A DNA stretch of 22,381 nucleotides, taken from IMCC26256 sp037146835. Lineage in GTDB: Bacteria > Actinomycetota > Acidimicrobiia > IMCC26256. Both the position numbers and the translations under genes were made by a program. How positions within the stretch are numbered: position 1 is the first letter of the stretch; each line of letters starts with the position of its first letter. The notes below the pieces were generated by a model, which saw only the letters and a list, made by a program, of their open reading frames with translations, was not told where the DNA came from and did not search any database. The stretch is taken from NCBI GenBank assembly GCA_037146835.1, contig JBAWWI010000027.1:1-22381 (forward strand). Reading direction: 5' to 3'. This document shows, piece by piece, positions 16,001 to 22,078 of this stretch.

Positions 16001-16374
16001 TTGCTGCCCATCGTTTCGCAGAGCTTGGTTTCGGGATTGTCGCGACATCGGGCACAGCCGCTGCCTTGATAGAGGATGGGATACCTGTCACAAAGGTGAT
16101 CGGCAAAGTTGGAGACGCGGAGGGCATCGACGCGGTTGACTTGATTGAGTCTGGAGAGATTGTTCTCGTTGTCAATACGCCGCGAGGGCGCGGACCGCGC
16201 GCTGATGGCGATCACATTCGGCGTGCTGCAATACGTTGCCACGTGCCGTGCCTAACAACCGTTGCCGCAACACTTGCCGCCGCTGCCGGGATTGCAGAGT
16301 CAAGGACTCAAGAGGTATCGGTGCTATCCCTGCAGGAGTACCACCGTGACAATCAAATGAAGTTCGGTGTATGA
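13069..16374 (+). CDS. carB: carbamoyl-phosphate synthase large subunit
   Basis: CarB makes carbamoyl phosphate from bicarbonate, ammonia and two ATP, for pyrimidines and arginine. The 1101-residue protein is full length with two homologous halves: the first begins GSGPIVIGQACEFDY (14-28), with the ATP-grasp segment RPSFILGGSGTGM near 170 and MGVHTGDSITVAPAQTL near 240; the second begins GSGPNRIGQGVEFDY near 566, with VRPSYVLGGRGMQ near 720 and the matching VHSGDSACAIPPPTL near 803. The last 140 or so residues are the MGS-like allosteric domain (GTVFFSLADRDKRQG near 960, VATSGTAAAL near 990), where UMP and related effectors bind in characterised homologues. It starts one base after carA. Confidence 0.98.
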   Translation: MPRRDDIKTILIIGSGPIVIGQACEFDYSGTQACRVLRDEGYRVVLVNSNPATIMTDPEFADATYVEPLDVESLTRIIAKERPDAVLPTLGGQTALNLAIELEETGVFAQYGVEMIGASAEAIHTAEDRSKFKEAMNEIGIASAKSGLAYTVEQAVEVGLEVGLPIIVRPSFILGGSGTGMATTVDELRAAAERGLEASPVNEILIERSLVGWKEYELEVMRDHADNVVVVCSIENFDPMGVHTGDSITVAPAQTLTDVEYQRLRDASFACIRRIGVDTGGSNIQFAVNPANGEFVVIEMNPRVSRSSALASKATGFPIAKIAAKLAVGYRLDEVLNDITRVTPASFEPSIDYVVTKIPRWAFEKLPGAEPVLGTMMQSVGEAMAIGRTFPESLQKALRSLETGRGGLNCDPAESEFDTLELDAILANAAIPTPDRIFYVEAAMRLGASPERVNAATGIDMWFLDEIGRIIDERARVTLIGGAQAMSRADWRRAKRLGFGDSQLAHIWGETQGEVRSARLAAGVAITYKTVDTCAAEFAAETPYHYGTYEDEDEVAPLSRDAVMILGSGPNRIGQGVEFDYCCVHAAFALSDAGYETVMVNCNPETVSTDYDTSDRLFFEPLTEEGVQNVADAIARAGNLRGVIVSLGGQTPLKLAHALEAAGVPILGTSPASIDLAEDRERFNDLCNRIGIPQPAGGTATTADAAVVIANEVGFPVLVRPSYVLGGRGMQIVYDEETLRSAMAELTEFGTLGREGGLSAERPALVDRFLEDAIEVDVDAIRDTTGEVIIGGVMEHIEEAGVHSGDSACAIPPPTLSADVVAQIEASTRRLAEALGVIGLMNVQYAVKDGEVIIIEANPRASRTVPFVSKATGVPLAKIAARVMLGASLSELRVEGLLRPASDGGHISVKEAVLPFNRFPTVDTVLGPEMRSTGEVMGIDRSFGLAFWKSQAAAGNRLPDSGTVFFSLADRDKRQGLVAAHRFAELGFGIVATSGTAAALIEDGIPVTKVIGKVGDAEGIDAVDLIESGEIVLVVNTPRGRGPRADGDHIRRAAIRCHVPCLTTVAATLAAAAGIAESRTQEVSVLSLQEYHRDNQMKFGV

Positions 16375-16419
16375 GGCGTTGATGATTACTAATGGGTTAC
16401 CGATGAGAGGCGCAGAGAG

Positions 16420-17397
16420 ATGACATCGCGAGCGCGGTCACGGAACTCGATAAGTACGAGTAATTCGATAAGTGCGGTCGATTCATTGGTAGTGCTTGGG
16501 CCGCTGCGCATGAAGTCTCCAATCGTCGCGGCTTCGGGAACCTTTGGGCATGGCGATGAGGTTGCAAGGCTCTGCCCGCCGGATCGACTCGGTGCGGTTA
16601 CCGTTAAATCGCTAGCGGCATACGAGTGGGGAGGCAATCCTGCACCGAGACTCCACCCAGCTGCGGCTGGCATGCTCAACTCTGTTGGGCTGCAGGGCCC
16701 GGGAGTGGAGCGGTGGATTGCGGAGGATCTTCCAGCTCTCAAGGCGCTAGGTGCTGAGGTAATCGTCTCAGTCTGGGGTCGCAACGTCCACGAATTTGCT
16801 GAGGCTGCATTGCTACTTGCTCCCTGCGCATCAGATCTTCTAGCCGTTGAGGTAAATGTCTCATGCCCCAACCTCGAGGACAGGTCGCGTATTTTTGCCC
16901 ACTCCGTAGAGGCAACCTCAGCGGTTGTAGATGCAGTAATGGCCGCGAAACTCGGGATTCCAGTCCTAGCGAAACTCTCACCCAATACAGATGAACTGCC
17001 AGAGATTGCGGCGGCCGCTGTAGAGGCCGGAGCCGATGTGCTTACGCTTATAAATACTCTTCTCGGGTTCTCTATCGATGCTGAGTCACGCAGACCGGTA
17101 CTTGGTGCGGGTCGTGGGGGACTCTCGGGAGCCGCCATCAAACCAGTGGCGCTGCGCGCTGTCTATGACGTCACCCAGGCCTTACCCGGTGTTCCAGTAA
17201 TCGGTACCGGCGGTATCTCAACTGGTCGCGACGCGGTGGAGATGATGATGGCGGGAGCAAGTGCGGTAGGGGTCGGCACTGCAACATTTAGAGAGCCGCG
17301 CGCTTCGCTACGTATTCTCGATGAATTGCTTGCGTGGTGCTCAGGCCACGGAGTTGCGCGTGTAAGTGACCTAACCGGATCGTTGGAGACAAGATGA
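16420..17397 (+). CDS. pyrD: dihydroorotate dehydrogenase, class 1 (1B-like) catalytic subunit
   Basis: The FMN enzyme oxidises dihydroorotate to orotate. Class 1 is shown by the catalytic cysteine in NVSCPN (Cys149); class 2 enzymes use serine. The class 1B family is favoured by GNPAPRL and GMLNSVGLQGPG (72-95) and by LTLINTLLGF and PVLGAGRGGLSGAAIKPVAL (208-244). Class 1B normally works with the FAD/iron-sulphur subunit PyrK and NAD; no pyrK lies here, and the 45-base gap after carB is too small for one. The first 21 residues are a Ser/Arg/Asn-rich tail including an 18-base-period repeat of TCGATAAGT (16447 and 16465). GAGAGG at 16405-16410 supports the ATG chosen. It overlaps pyrF by ATGA. 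Confidence 0.93.
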   Translation: MTSRARSRNSISTSNSISAVDSLVVLGPLRMKSPIVAASGTFGHGDEVARLCPPDRLGAVTVKSLAAYEWGGNPAPRLHPAAAGMLNSVGLQGPGVERWIAEDLPALKALGAEVIVSVWGRNVHEFAEAALLLAPCASDLLAVEVNVSCPNLEDRSRIFAHSVEATSAVVDAVMAAKLGIPVLAKLSPNTDELPEIAAAAVEAGADVLTLINTLLGFSIDAESRRPVLGAGRGGLSGAAIKPVALRAVYDVTQALPGVPVIGTGGISTGRDAVEMMMAGASAVGVGTATFREPRASLRILDELLAWCSGHGVARVSDLTGSLETR

Positions 17398-18098
17398 ATG
17401 ATTTTGCAAGTGGAGCTCCAGAGTCAGTTCGCTCGCGCCTTGTGCTGCCGCTCGACGTCGGCGATCTATCCCCAGCTTTGGCGGTCGCCAAACGCCTCGC
17501 TCCGTGGTTTGGTGTAGCGAAGGTTGGGCATGAGCTATTCGCAGAGGCAGGGCCTGAGGCGATTGAGCGCATGCATGAAATAGGTATGGCCGTTTTCTGT
17601 GATCTAAAACTCCACGACATTCCAAATACCGTTGAGCGAGCAGCACGCGCACATGCGCGCCATGGCGTAGAGATCATCAACGCCCACGGAGCCGGCGGAG
17701 TTGAGATGCTCAAGGCATTCGTAAACGGCGCCAAGGAGGGTGCCGCCGATATCTCTGCTCCCGCCCCAATAACACTGGCAGTTACTGTCCTTACATCGGA
17801 GTCTGATGCCTCTGCCTTCTCAACTCGCCTTGGGTATGCAGTCGAGGGTGGATGCGATGGTGTGGTCTGCAGTGCATTGGAGACGGGTCTTGCAGCTGCA
17901 AGAGGTATGAAGGCAATGGTTCCCGGAATTCGCCTTGCTGGGGGAGATCTTCACGATCAACAGCGTGTCGGAACCCCTGGTGCGACGATTGCCTCCGGCG
18001 CCACTTGGCTCGTGGTTGGGCGTGCAGTAACCGGCGCTGCAATTCCTGAGGAGGCAGCGAGTCTGGTCGCCGCAGAGGTATTCGCGGCAATTAGTTAA
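17394..18098 (+). CDS. pyrF: orotidine 5'-phosphate decarboxylase
   Basis: The enzyme converts OMP to UMP. The 234-residue protein has the short, common form of the family rather than the longer mycobacterial form: substrate-site LPLDVGD at 18-24, the catalytic Asp70-Lys72-Asp75 set in CDLKLHDIPNTV (69-80), NAHGAGGVEML at 96-106, LAVTVLTS at 128-135 and the phosphate-binding VVGRAVTGA at 207-215. It is the last pyrimidine gene; pyrE, the preceding step, is not in the window. It starts with ATG on the pyrD stop. Confidence 0.95.
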   Translation: MNDFASGAPESVRSRLVLPLDVGDLSPALAVAKRLAPWFGVAKVGHELFAEAGPEAIERMHEIGMAVFCDLKLHDIPNTVERAARAHARHGVEIINAHGAGGVEMLKAFVNGAKEGAADISAPAPITLAVTVLTSESDASAFSTRLGYAVEGGCDGVVCSALETGLAAARGMKAMVPGIRLAGGDLHDQQRVGTPGATIASGATWLVVGRAVTGAAIPEEAASLVAAEVFAAIS

Positions 18099-18106
18099 CG
18101 CCTACT

Positions 18107-18166
18107 CTCGGCGCAGTTAATGCCCCGCCTTCGAAAGTCTCAGGGGTGCCTTGTATGCTCGCCGAG
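18107..18166 (+). promoter_or_regulatory. structured spacer after pyrF, possible mihF promoter or weak terminator
   Basis: CTCGGCG (18107-18113) is complementary to CGCCGAG (18160-18166). Inside it TGCCCC (18121-18126) can pair with GGGGTG (18143-18148, with G-T pairs), and CTTCGAAAG can form a small tip. An interrupted T-rich stretch follows (18171-18190), but not directly after the stem, so terminator function is doubtful. TATGCT at 18154-18159 resembles a -10 box for mihF; the bases 17 positions upstream (TCGAAA) are a poor -35. A new transcript may start near 18166. Confidence 0.3.
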
Positions 18167-18213
18167 AAGAGTTTTAACTTGTTTTCGTTCTTGAGTCTTT
18201 GAGAGGTAATTCG

Positions 18214-18543
18214 TTGAGTAATCCGCCAACCCTTACTGCTGAGCAGCGCAGTGCCGCACTTGTAAAAGCAGGTGAGGCGCGACGCGTGCGCGCCGAGGTC
18301 AAGATGCTCTTAAAACTTCATCGAATCACGCTCGCCGAATTATTCGAGCGATCAGATACAGATGAGATTGTTGCAAAACTAAAAGTTGTGAGTGCTCTTG
18401 AGTCTCTACCTGGAGTGGGCAAGGTACTGGCACGTCGAACAATGGCAGATCTTGAGATCGCCGAGAATCGTCGCCTGAGAGGTCTCGGGCCTAAACAGCG
18501 ATTGGCGCTCCTAGCAATCTTTCCTGAGAAGTCACAGAAGTAG
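18214..18543 (+). CDS. mihF: mIHF, actinobacterial integration host factor
   Basis: mIHF is a small, essential, non-specific DNA-binding nucleoid protein of actinobacteria, unrelated in fold to the IHF of enterobacteria. The start is TTG at 18214, six bases after GAGAGGT (18201-18207), giving 109 residues. The N-terminal helix (PTLTAEQRSAALVKAGEARR) leads to the helix-two-turn-helix core ALESLPGVGKVLARRTMADL at 61-80 and the diagnostic RRLRGLGPKQRLALL at 86-100. The mihF-gmk-rpoZ order is conserved in actinobacteria and supports the call. Confidence 0.95.
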   Translation: MSNPPTLTAEQRSAALVKAGEARRVRAEVKMLLKLHRITLAELFERSDTDEIVAKLKVVSALESLPGVGKVLARRTMADLEIAENRRLRGLGPKQRLALLAIFPEKSQK

Positions 18544-18554
18544 ACGGAGAAGTC

Positions 18555-19142
18555 TTGGCATTCTTAATTGTTATAGCTGGCCCAAGTGGCGTTGGGAAGG
18601 GCACCGTCGTGCGGGCCTTGGTAGCGCGCGATCCCTCTCTCTGGGTATCCGTCTCTGCTGCCACTCGCGCTAAACGAGCCGAAGAGGTAGAGGGCGTCGA
18701 CTACTTCTTTATGAGCCGCAAGGAGTTTCTGCGGATTCGCAAGGAGGACGGATTCCTTGAGTGGTTTGAGGTCTACGGAGACCTGAAGGGCACCCCAACG
18801 AAACCTGTTGAGGAGAGACTCGCAGCGGGAACCGACGTTCTTCTCGAGATCGATGTCCAGGGCGCCCTTGCCGTGAGGGAGAAATTCCCGGATGCACTGC
18901 TTATCTTCCTGCGCCCGCCGAACCGAGCAGAGCAGAGGAGGCGATTAGAGGGTAGGGCCGAGGGCGACCCGGCTCAGCAGGCTGCGATCGAGACCCGCCT
19001 TGCCCAGGCCGAGGTAGAGGAGGCTCTAGCAAGCCGTTTCGATAATGTCGTGACCAATCGAGACTCAGAGGTAGCAGCACGTGAGGTGGCTGCTATCCTT
19101 AAGGCCCGTCGTGCTGAGGCCTCAAACGCCGAAGACGCTTGA
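18555..19142 (+). CDS. gmk: guanylate kinase
   Basis: The enzyme phosphorylates GMP (and dGMP) to GDP with ATP. The 195-residue protein has the P-loop AGPSGVGKG at 8-16, the GMP-binding segment SVSAATRAKRAEEVEGVDYFF at about 32-52, the EIDVQGA motif at 98-104 and the lid arginines in FLRPPNRAEQRRRL (118-131). The usual RPGE turn reads RAEE here, a mild deviation. It starts with TTG, four bases after CGGAGA, and 11 bases after mihF. Its stop codon overlaps a TTG that opens a 37-codon frame in the following spacer. Confidence 0.96.
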   Translation: MAFLIVIAGPSGVGKGTVVRALVARDPSLWVSVSAATRAKRAEEVEGVDYFFMSRKEFLRIRKEDGFLEWFEVYGDLKGTPTKPVEERLAAGTDVLLEIDVQGALAVREKFPDALLIFLRPPNRAEQRRRLEGRAEGDPAQQAAIETRLAQAEVEEALASRFDNVVTNRDSEVAAREVAAILKARRAEASNAEDA

Positions 19143-19252
19143 GTAATTATTTCCAGAACAAGTCACTACCAAGACTTGAGTACTACCGCAAGACCCCAGA
19201 TCCAGATATAGACCCAGAATTAGACCCAGACACACAACCAAGCAGCCGGTGA
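19139..19252 (+). CDS. possible small gene between gmk and rpoZ (uncertain)
   Basis: A TTG overlapping the gmk stop (TTGA) opens a 37-codon frame that ends with TGA at 19250-19252. The product would start MSNYFQNKSLPRLEYYRK and continue into an acidic, Pro-rich tail of PDPD, DPE and DPD units. I know no homologue. Against a real gene: the ribosome binding site is weak, codons such as ATA, TTA, CTA and AGA are frequent, and the Asp-Pro periodicity follows from a short DNA repeat. The same bases are C-rich and G-poor, so they could act as a Rho loading region instead. Confidence 0.25.
   Translation: MSNYFQNKSLPRLEYYRKTPDPDIDPELDPDTQPSSR
19209..19230 (+). repeat. TAGACCCAGA direct repeat, 12-base period
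   Basis: TAGACCCAGA occurs at 19209-19218 and 19221-19230, and CCAGA recurs at 19153, 19196, 19202, 19214 and 19226. Together they make a short, imperfect tandem array in the gmk-rpoZ spacer with few G residues on the + strand. No function can be assigned from sequence alone. Confidence 0.6.
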
Positions 19253-19294
19253 TACATCGGATTGCATCAGCTACCCCGCCTAGAGAGGCTCACT

Positions 19295-19639
19295 ATGGCC
19301 GACCGCAGAGACAACTTAATGGAGCCACGCCTTGAGTCACTCCTCGACAAAGTGGAGTCCAAGTTCACACTTGTAACCCTCTCGGCAATGCGTGCGCGCG
19401 AGATTAACGACTACTACGGCCACCTTGGAGAGGGACTCGGAAAGATCGTTCCCCCTCAGGTCACCTCTGTTTCTCGCAAGCCGCTCTCCATCGCCATGGA
19501 AGAAATCCGCGAGGGAAAGATTATTCAGGGCGAACTAAAGGTTGTTACCTCACCAGAGGAGCAAGAGGCTGACGCAATTGTTGCAGCCATCGAGGCGCTC
19601 TCAGTCGTTTCTGATGAGCCCGGGCCCGACGCCGGCTAG
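19295..19639 (+). CDS. rpoZ: RNA polymerase omega subunit
   Basis: Omega binds the beta' subunit and helps RNA polymerase assemble. The ATG at 19295 follows GAGAGG (19283-19288) by six bases and gives 114 residues; a longer frame from TTG 19262 lacks such support. The family pattern is present: PRLESLLDKVESKFTLVTLS at 11-30, AMRAREINDYY at 31-41, and KPLSIAMEEIREGKI at 62-76, which matches the conserved KP-x-xIA-x-EEI segment. The C-terminal 30 residues are acidic and variable. Position between gmk and coaBC is usual for actinobacteria. Confidence 0.95.
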   Translation: MADRRDNLMEPRLESLLDKVESKFTLVTLSAMRAREINDYYGHLGEGLGKIVPPQVTSVSRKPLSIAMEEIREGKIIQGELKVVTSPEEQEADAIVAAIEALSVVSDEPGPDAG

Positions 19640-19643
19640 CGAA

Positions 19644-20876
19644 ATGCTCGAGGCGGGCGGCATATCGCCGCTGGCAGGTCGACGAATAGTCCTCGGCGTA
19701 TCTGCGGGGATTGCGGCGTACAAGGCTGTCGAGATCTGTCGCCGCATGGTTGATGCGGGCGCCTTCGTCTCGCCTGTCCTAACCGAAGACGCACTGAGGT
19801 TTGTAGGTGCGGTTACCTTCTCTGCTCTCGCCTCCGAACCAGCGCGTACTTCGCTCCACGAAGGCGGGGAGACGATTCCTCATACACGCCTCGGTCAGAG
19901 TGCTGACCTAATCGTGATAGCGCCCGCGACTGCAAATATCCTTGCAAAACAGGCTGCAGGGCTCGCTGATGACCTCCTCACTGCAACGTTGCTAGCTACG
20001 CGTGCCCCTGTGTTGGTGGCACCTGCAATGCATACCGAGATGTGGGAGCACCCCTCCGTCCAAGAGAATCTGGCGACCCTTCGGCGCCGCGGAGTATTCG
20101 TCTGTGAACCTGAGAGTGGTCGACTCGCTGGCGGGGATGAGGGTGAGGGTCGCCTCGCTGACCCTTCTCGAATTATCGCTGCAGCAGAGGAGATTCTCTC
20201 GCGTGGCCACGACCTATCGGGGCTTCGTATCGTCGTTACCGCGGGTGGTACTCGCGAGGCGATTGACCCGGTGCGTTTCATTGGCAATCGATCCTCTGGA
20301 AAGATGGGGCACGCAATCGCTCAGGTGGCCAGCGCACGTGGCGCTGCCGTCACCTTGATCACCACATCGAGCATCCCAGTTGGAGCGGGCATCGAGGTTG
20401 TCTCTGTCACGACCGCAGAGGAGATGCGTCTAGCGGTTGATGAAAGATTCTCTGAGGCCTCAGTGGTTGTTATGGCTGCTGCAGTCGCGGATTTTCGCCC
20501 GAAGGTAGTAGCTCCGGAGAAGATCAAGAAACACTCAGGATCTCCAGAGATAATTCTCGAGCCGACCCCAGATATTTTGAGCGGACTAGGCGCACGAAAG
20601 GCCCACCAGATACTTGTTGGCTTCGCAGCTGAGACTGAGAACCTCGAGGAGTATGCGCGAGCCAAGATGGAGGCCAAGCGGGTCGACATCATGGTCGCCA
20701 ATGATGTTTCAGATCCAGAGGCTGGTTTTGAGGTACCTACAAACCGTGCCATTCTGTTAGACAACATGGGATCCCACATCAGGACCCCATTAATGAGCAA
20801 AATGTCCCTCGCCGAGGTGATCCTGGACCGCGTTGCGGTCCGCCTCGGGAGAGCAAACAATAGGGAGAGCCAGTGA
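19644..20876 (+). CDS. coaBC: bifunctional phosphopantothenoylcysteine decarboxylase / phosphopantothenate-cysteine ligase
   Basis: The protein makes 4'-phosphopantetheine precursors for coenzyme A. The N-terminal CoaC flavoprotein domain (about 10-185) has GVSAGIAAYKA at 18-28, the catalytic His80 in PHTRLG, APATANILAKQAAGLADD at 93-110 and PAMHTEMW at 127-134. Many families have Asn where this motif has His; His is the usual actinobacterial form. The CoaB domain (about 190-400) has VTAGGTREAIDPVRFIGN at 198-215, SSGKMGHAIA at 217-226, AAAVADFRP at 278-286 and the lysines of EKIKK at 292-296. ATG 19644 lies four bases after rpoZ and gives 410 residues; ATG 19614 inside rpoZ is the alternative, and neither has a strong ribosome binding site. 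Confidence 0.94.
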   Translation: MLEAGGISPLAGRRIVLGVSAGIAAYKAVEICRRMVDAGAFVSPVLTEDALRFVGAVTFSALASEPARTSLHEGGETIPHTRLGQSADLIVIAPATANILAKQAAGLADDLLTATLLATRAPVLVAPAMHTEMWEHPSVQENLATLRRRGVFVCEPESGRLAGGDEGEGRLADPSRIIAAAEEILSRGHDLSGLRIVVTAGGTREAIDPVRFIGNRSSGKMGHAIAQVASARGAAVTLITTSSIPVGAGIEVVSVTTAEEMRLAVDERFSEASVVVMAAAVADFRPKVVAPEKIKKHSGSPEIILEPTPDILSGLGARKAHQILVGFAAETENLEEYARAKMEAKRVDIMVANDVSDPEAGFEVPTNRAILLDNMGSHIRTPLMSKMSLAEVILDRVAVRLGRANNRESQ

Positions 20877-22066
20877 ACTCGTTCACCTTCACATCCGAGT
20901 CAGTAACTGAGGGCCACCCCGACAAGATGTCGGATCAAATCTCAGACGCGGTACTTGATGCGATCTTTGAGCAGGACCCGGAGAGCCGCGTTGCATGCGA
21001 GACCATGTGCACGACCGGTCTCGTAGTGGTTGCAGGTGAGATCAGCACGAAGGCGTATGTAGATATTCCTCGTGTTGTACGTGACACGGTTCGCAGCATT
21101 GGCTACGACCGCGAGTCATACGGCTTCGATGGCAACACCTGCGGTGTAATCACCTCCATCGACGAGCAGTCTCCGGATATCGCGATGGGTGTCGACAAGG
21201 CGATGGAGCAGCGCGCTGGTACGGGCGATCACTTCGACGAGGTCGGGGCTGGCGACCAGGGAATGATGTTCGGTTACGCGTGCACTGATACTGACGACCT
21301 AATGCCGATGCCGATTTGGTTGGCGCATCGCTTTGCACACCGCCTAGCAGAGGTTCGCAAGTCTGGAGTGCTTGGATACCTTCGCCCAGATGGCAAGACC
21401 CAGGTAACTATCGATTACGAGAATGGTGTACCCAAGCGTCTGCGCACGGTGCTTATCTCAACCCAGCATGCTCCCGGCATCGACATCGACACGATGATCA
21501 AGCCCGACTTAATCGAGCATGTGATTCGTCCACTTATTCCTGAGCAGTTTGCAGATGACGACTTTGAGGTTCTCTGCAACCCGACTGGAAACTTTGAGCT
21601 AGGTGGACCACACGCTGACTGTGGCCTTACCGGCCGAAAGATCATTGTTGACACCTACGGCGGCATGGCCCGTCATGGTGGAGGTGCTTTCTCCGGCAAG
21701 GACCCAACAAAGGTAGACCGCTCAGCCGCTTACGCAGTTCGCCACGCAGCGAAGAACATTGTTGCTGCAGGTATCGCCTCTCGCTGTGAGGTACAGGTTG
21801 CGTATGCAATTGGAGTTGCCCACCCGGTCTCAGTAATGGTCGAGACCTTCGGCACCTCTGAGATTGACCCTGAGCTCATTCCGGCACTTATCAAGGAGCA
21901 CTTCGACCTGCGCCCGGCTGCTTTGATTGAGCGACTTAACCTTCGTCGCCCGATCTACCGCAAGACTGCCGCCTACGGGCACTTTGGTCGATCTGACCCT
22001 GACTTCACCTGGGAGAGCACCAGCCAAGCTGATGCACTTCGGGCTGCTGCGGAGAGCCTCGCGTAG
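20873..22066 (+). CDS. metK: S-adenosylmethionine synthetase
   Basis: The enzyme forms S-adenosylmethionine from methionine and ATP. The 397-residue protein is full length, with the ATP and magnesium site GHPDKMSDQISDAVLDA at 14-30, the signature GAGDQGMMFGYA at 125-136, the flexible-loop region near 95-120 and the phosphate-binding GGGAFSGKDPTKVDRSAAY at 269-287. It starts with GTG inside the coaBC stop (GTGA), so an independent leader or SAM riboswitch is not visible. Codons ending in C are more common than in neighbouring genes by eye, as expected for a highly expressed gene. Confidence 0.98.
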   Translation: MNSFTFTSESVTEGHPDKMSDQISDAVLDAIFEQDPESRVACETMCTTGLVVVAGEISTKAYVDIPRVVRDTVRSIGYDRESYGFDGNTCGVITSIDEQSPDIAMGVDKAMEQRAGTGDHFDEVGAGDQGMMFGYACTDTDDLMPMPIWLAHRFAHRLAEVRKSGVLGYLRPDGKTQVTIDYENGVPKRLRTVLISTQHAPGIDIDTMIKPDLIEHVIRPLIPEQFADDDFEVLCNPTGNFELGGPHADCGLTGRKIIVDTYGGMARHGGGAFSGKDPTKVDRSAAYAVRHAAKNIVAAGIASRCEVQVAYAIGVAHPVSVMVETFGTSEIDPELIPALIKEHFDLRPAALIERLNLRRPIYRKTAAYGHFGRSDPDFTWESTSQADALRAAAESLA

Positions 22067-22078
22067 AGGTAACAAGAG

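Noticed and set aside
19614..19643. Upstream start for coaBC inside rpoZ
   Set aside because: Possible, but it adds ten unconserved residues and has no ribosome binding site; the ATG four bases after the rpoZ stop was preferred.
19771..19778. Asn to His change in the CoaC PAMNxxMW motif (gene region 20022-20045) as a possible defect
   Set aside because: PAMHTEMW is the normal form in actinobacterial CoaBC, so it marks the lineage rather than a lost function.
20770..20872. SAM riboswitch before metK
   Set aside because: metK starts inside the coaBC stop codon, and the upstream bases are coding sequence with no recognisable aptamer.
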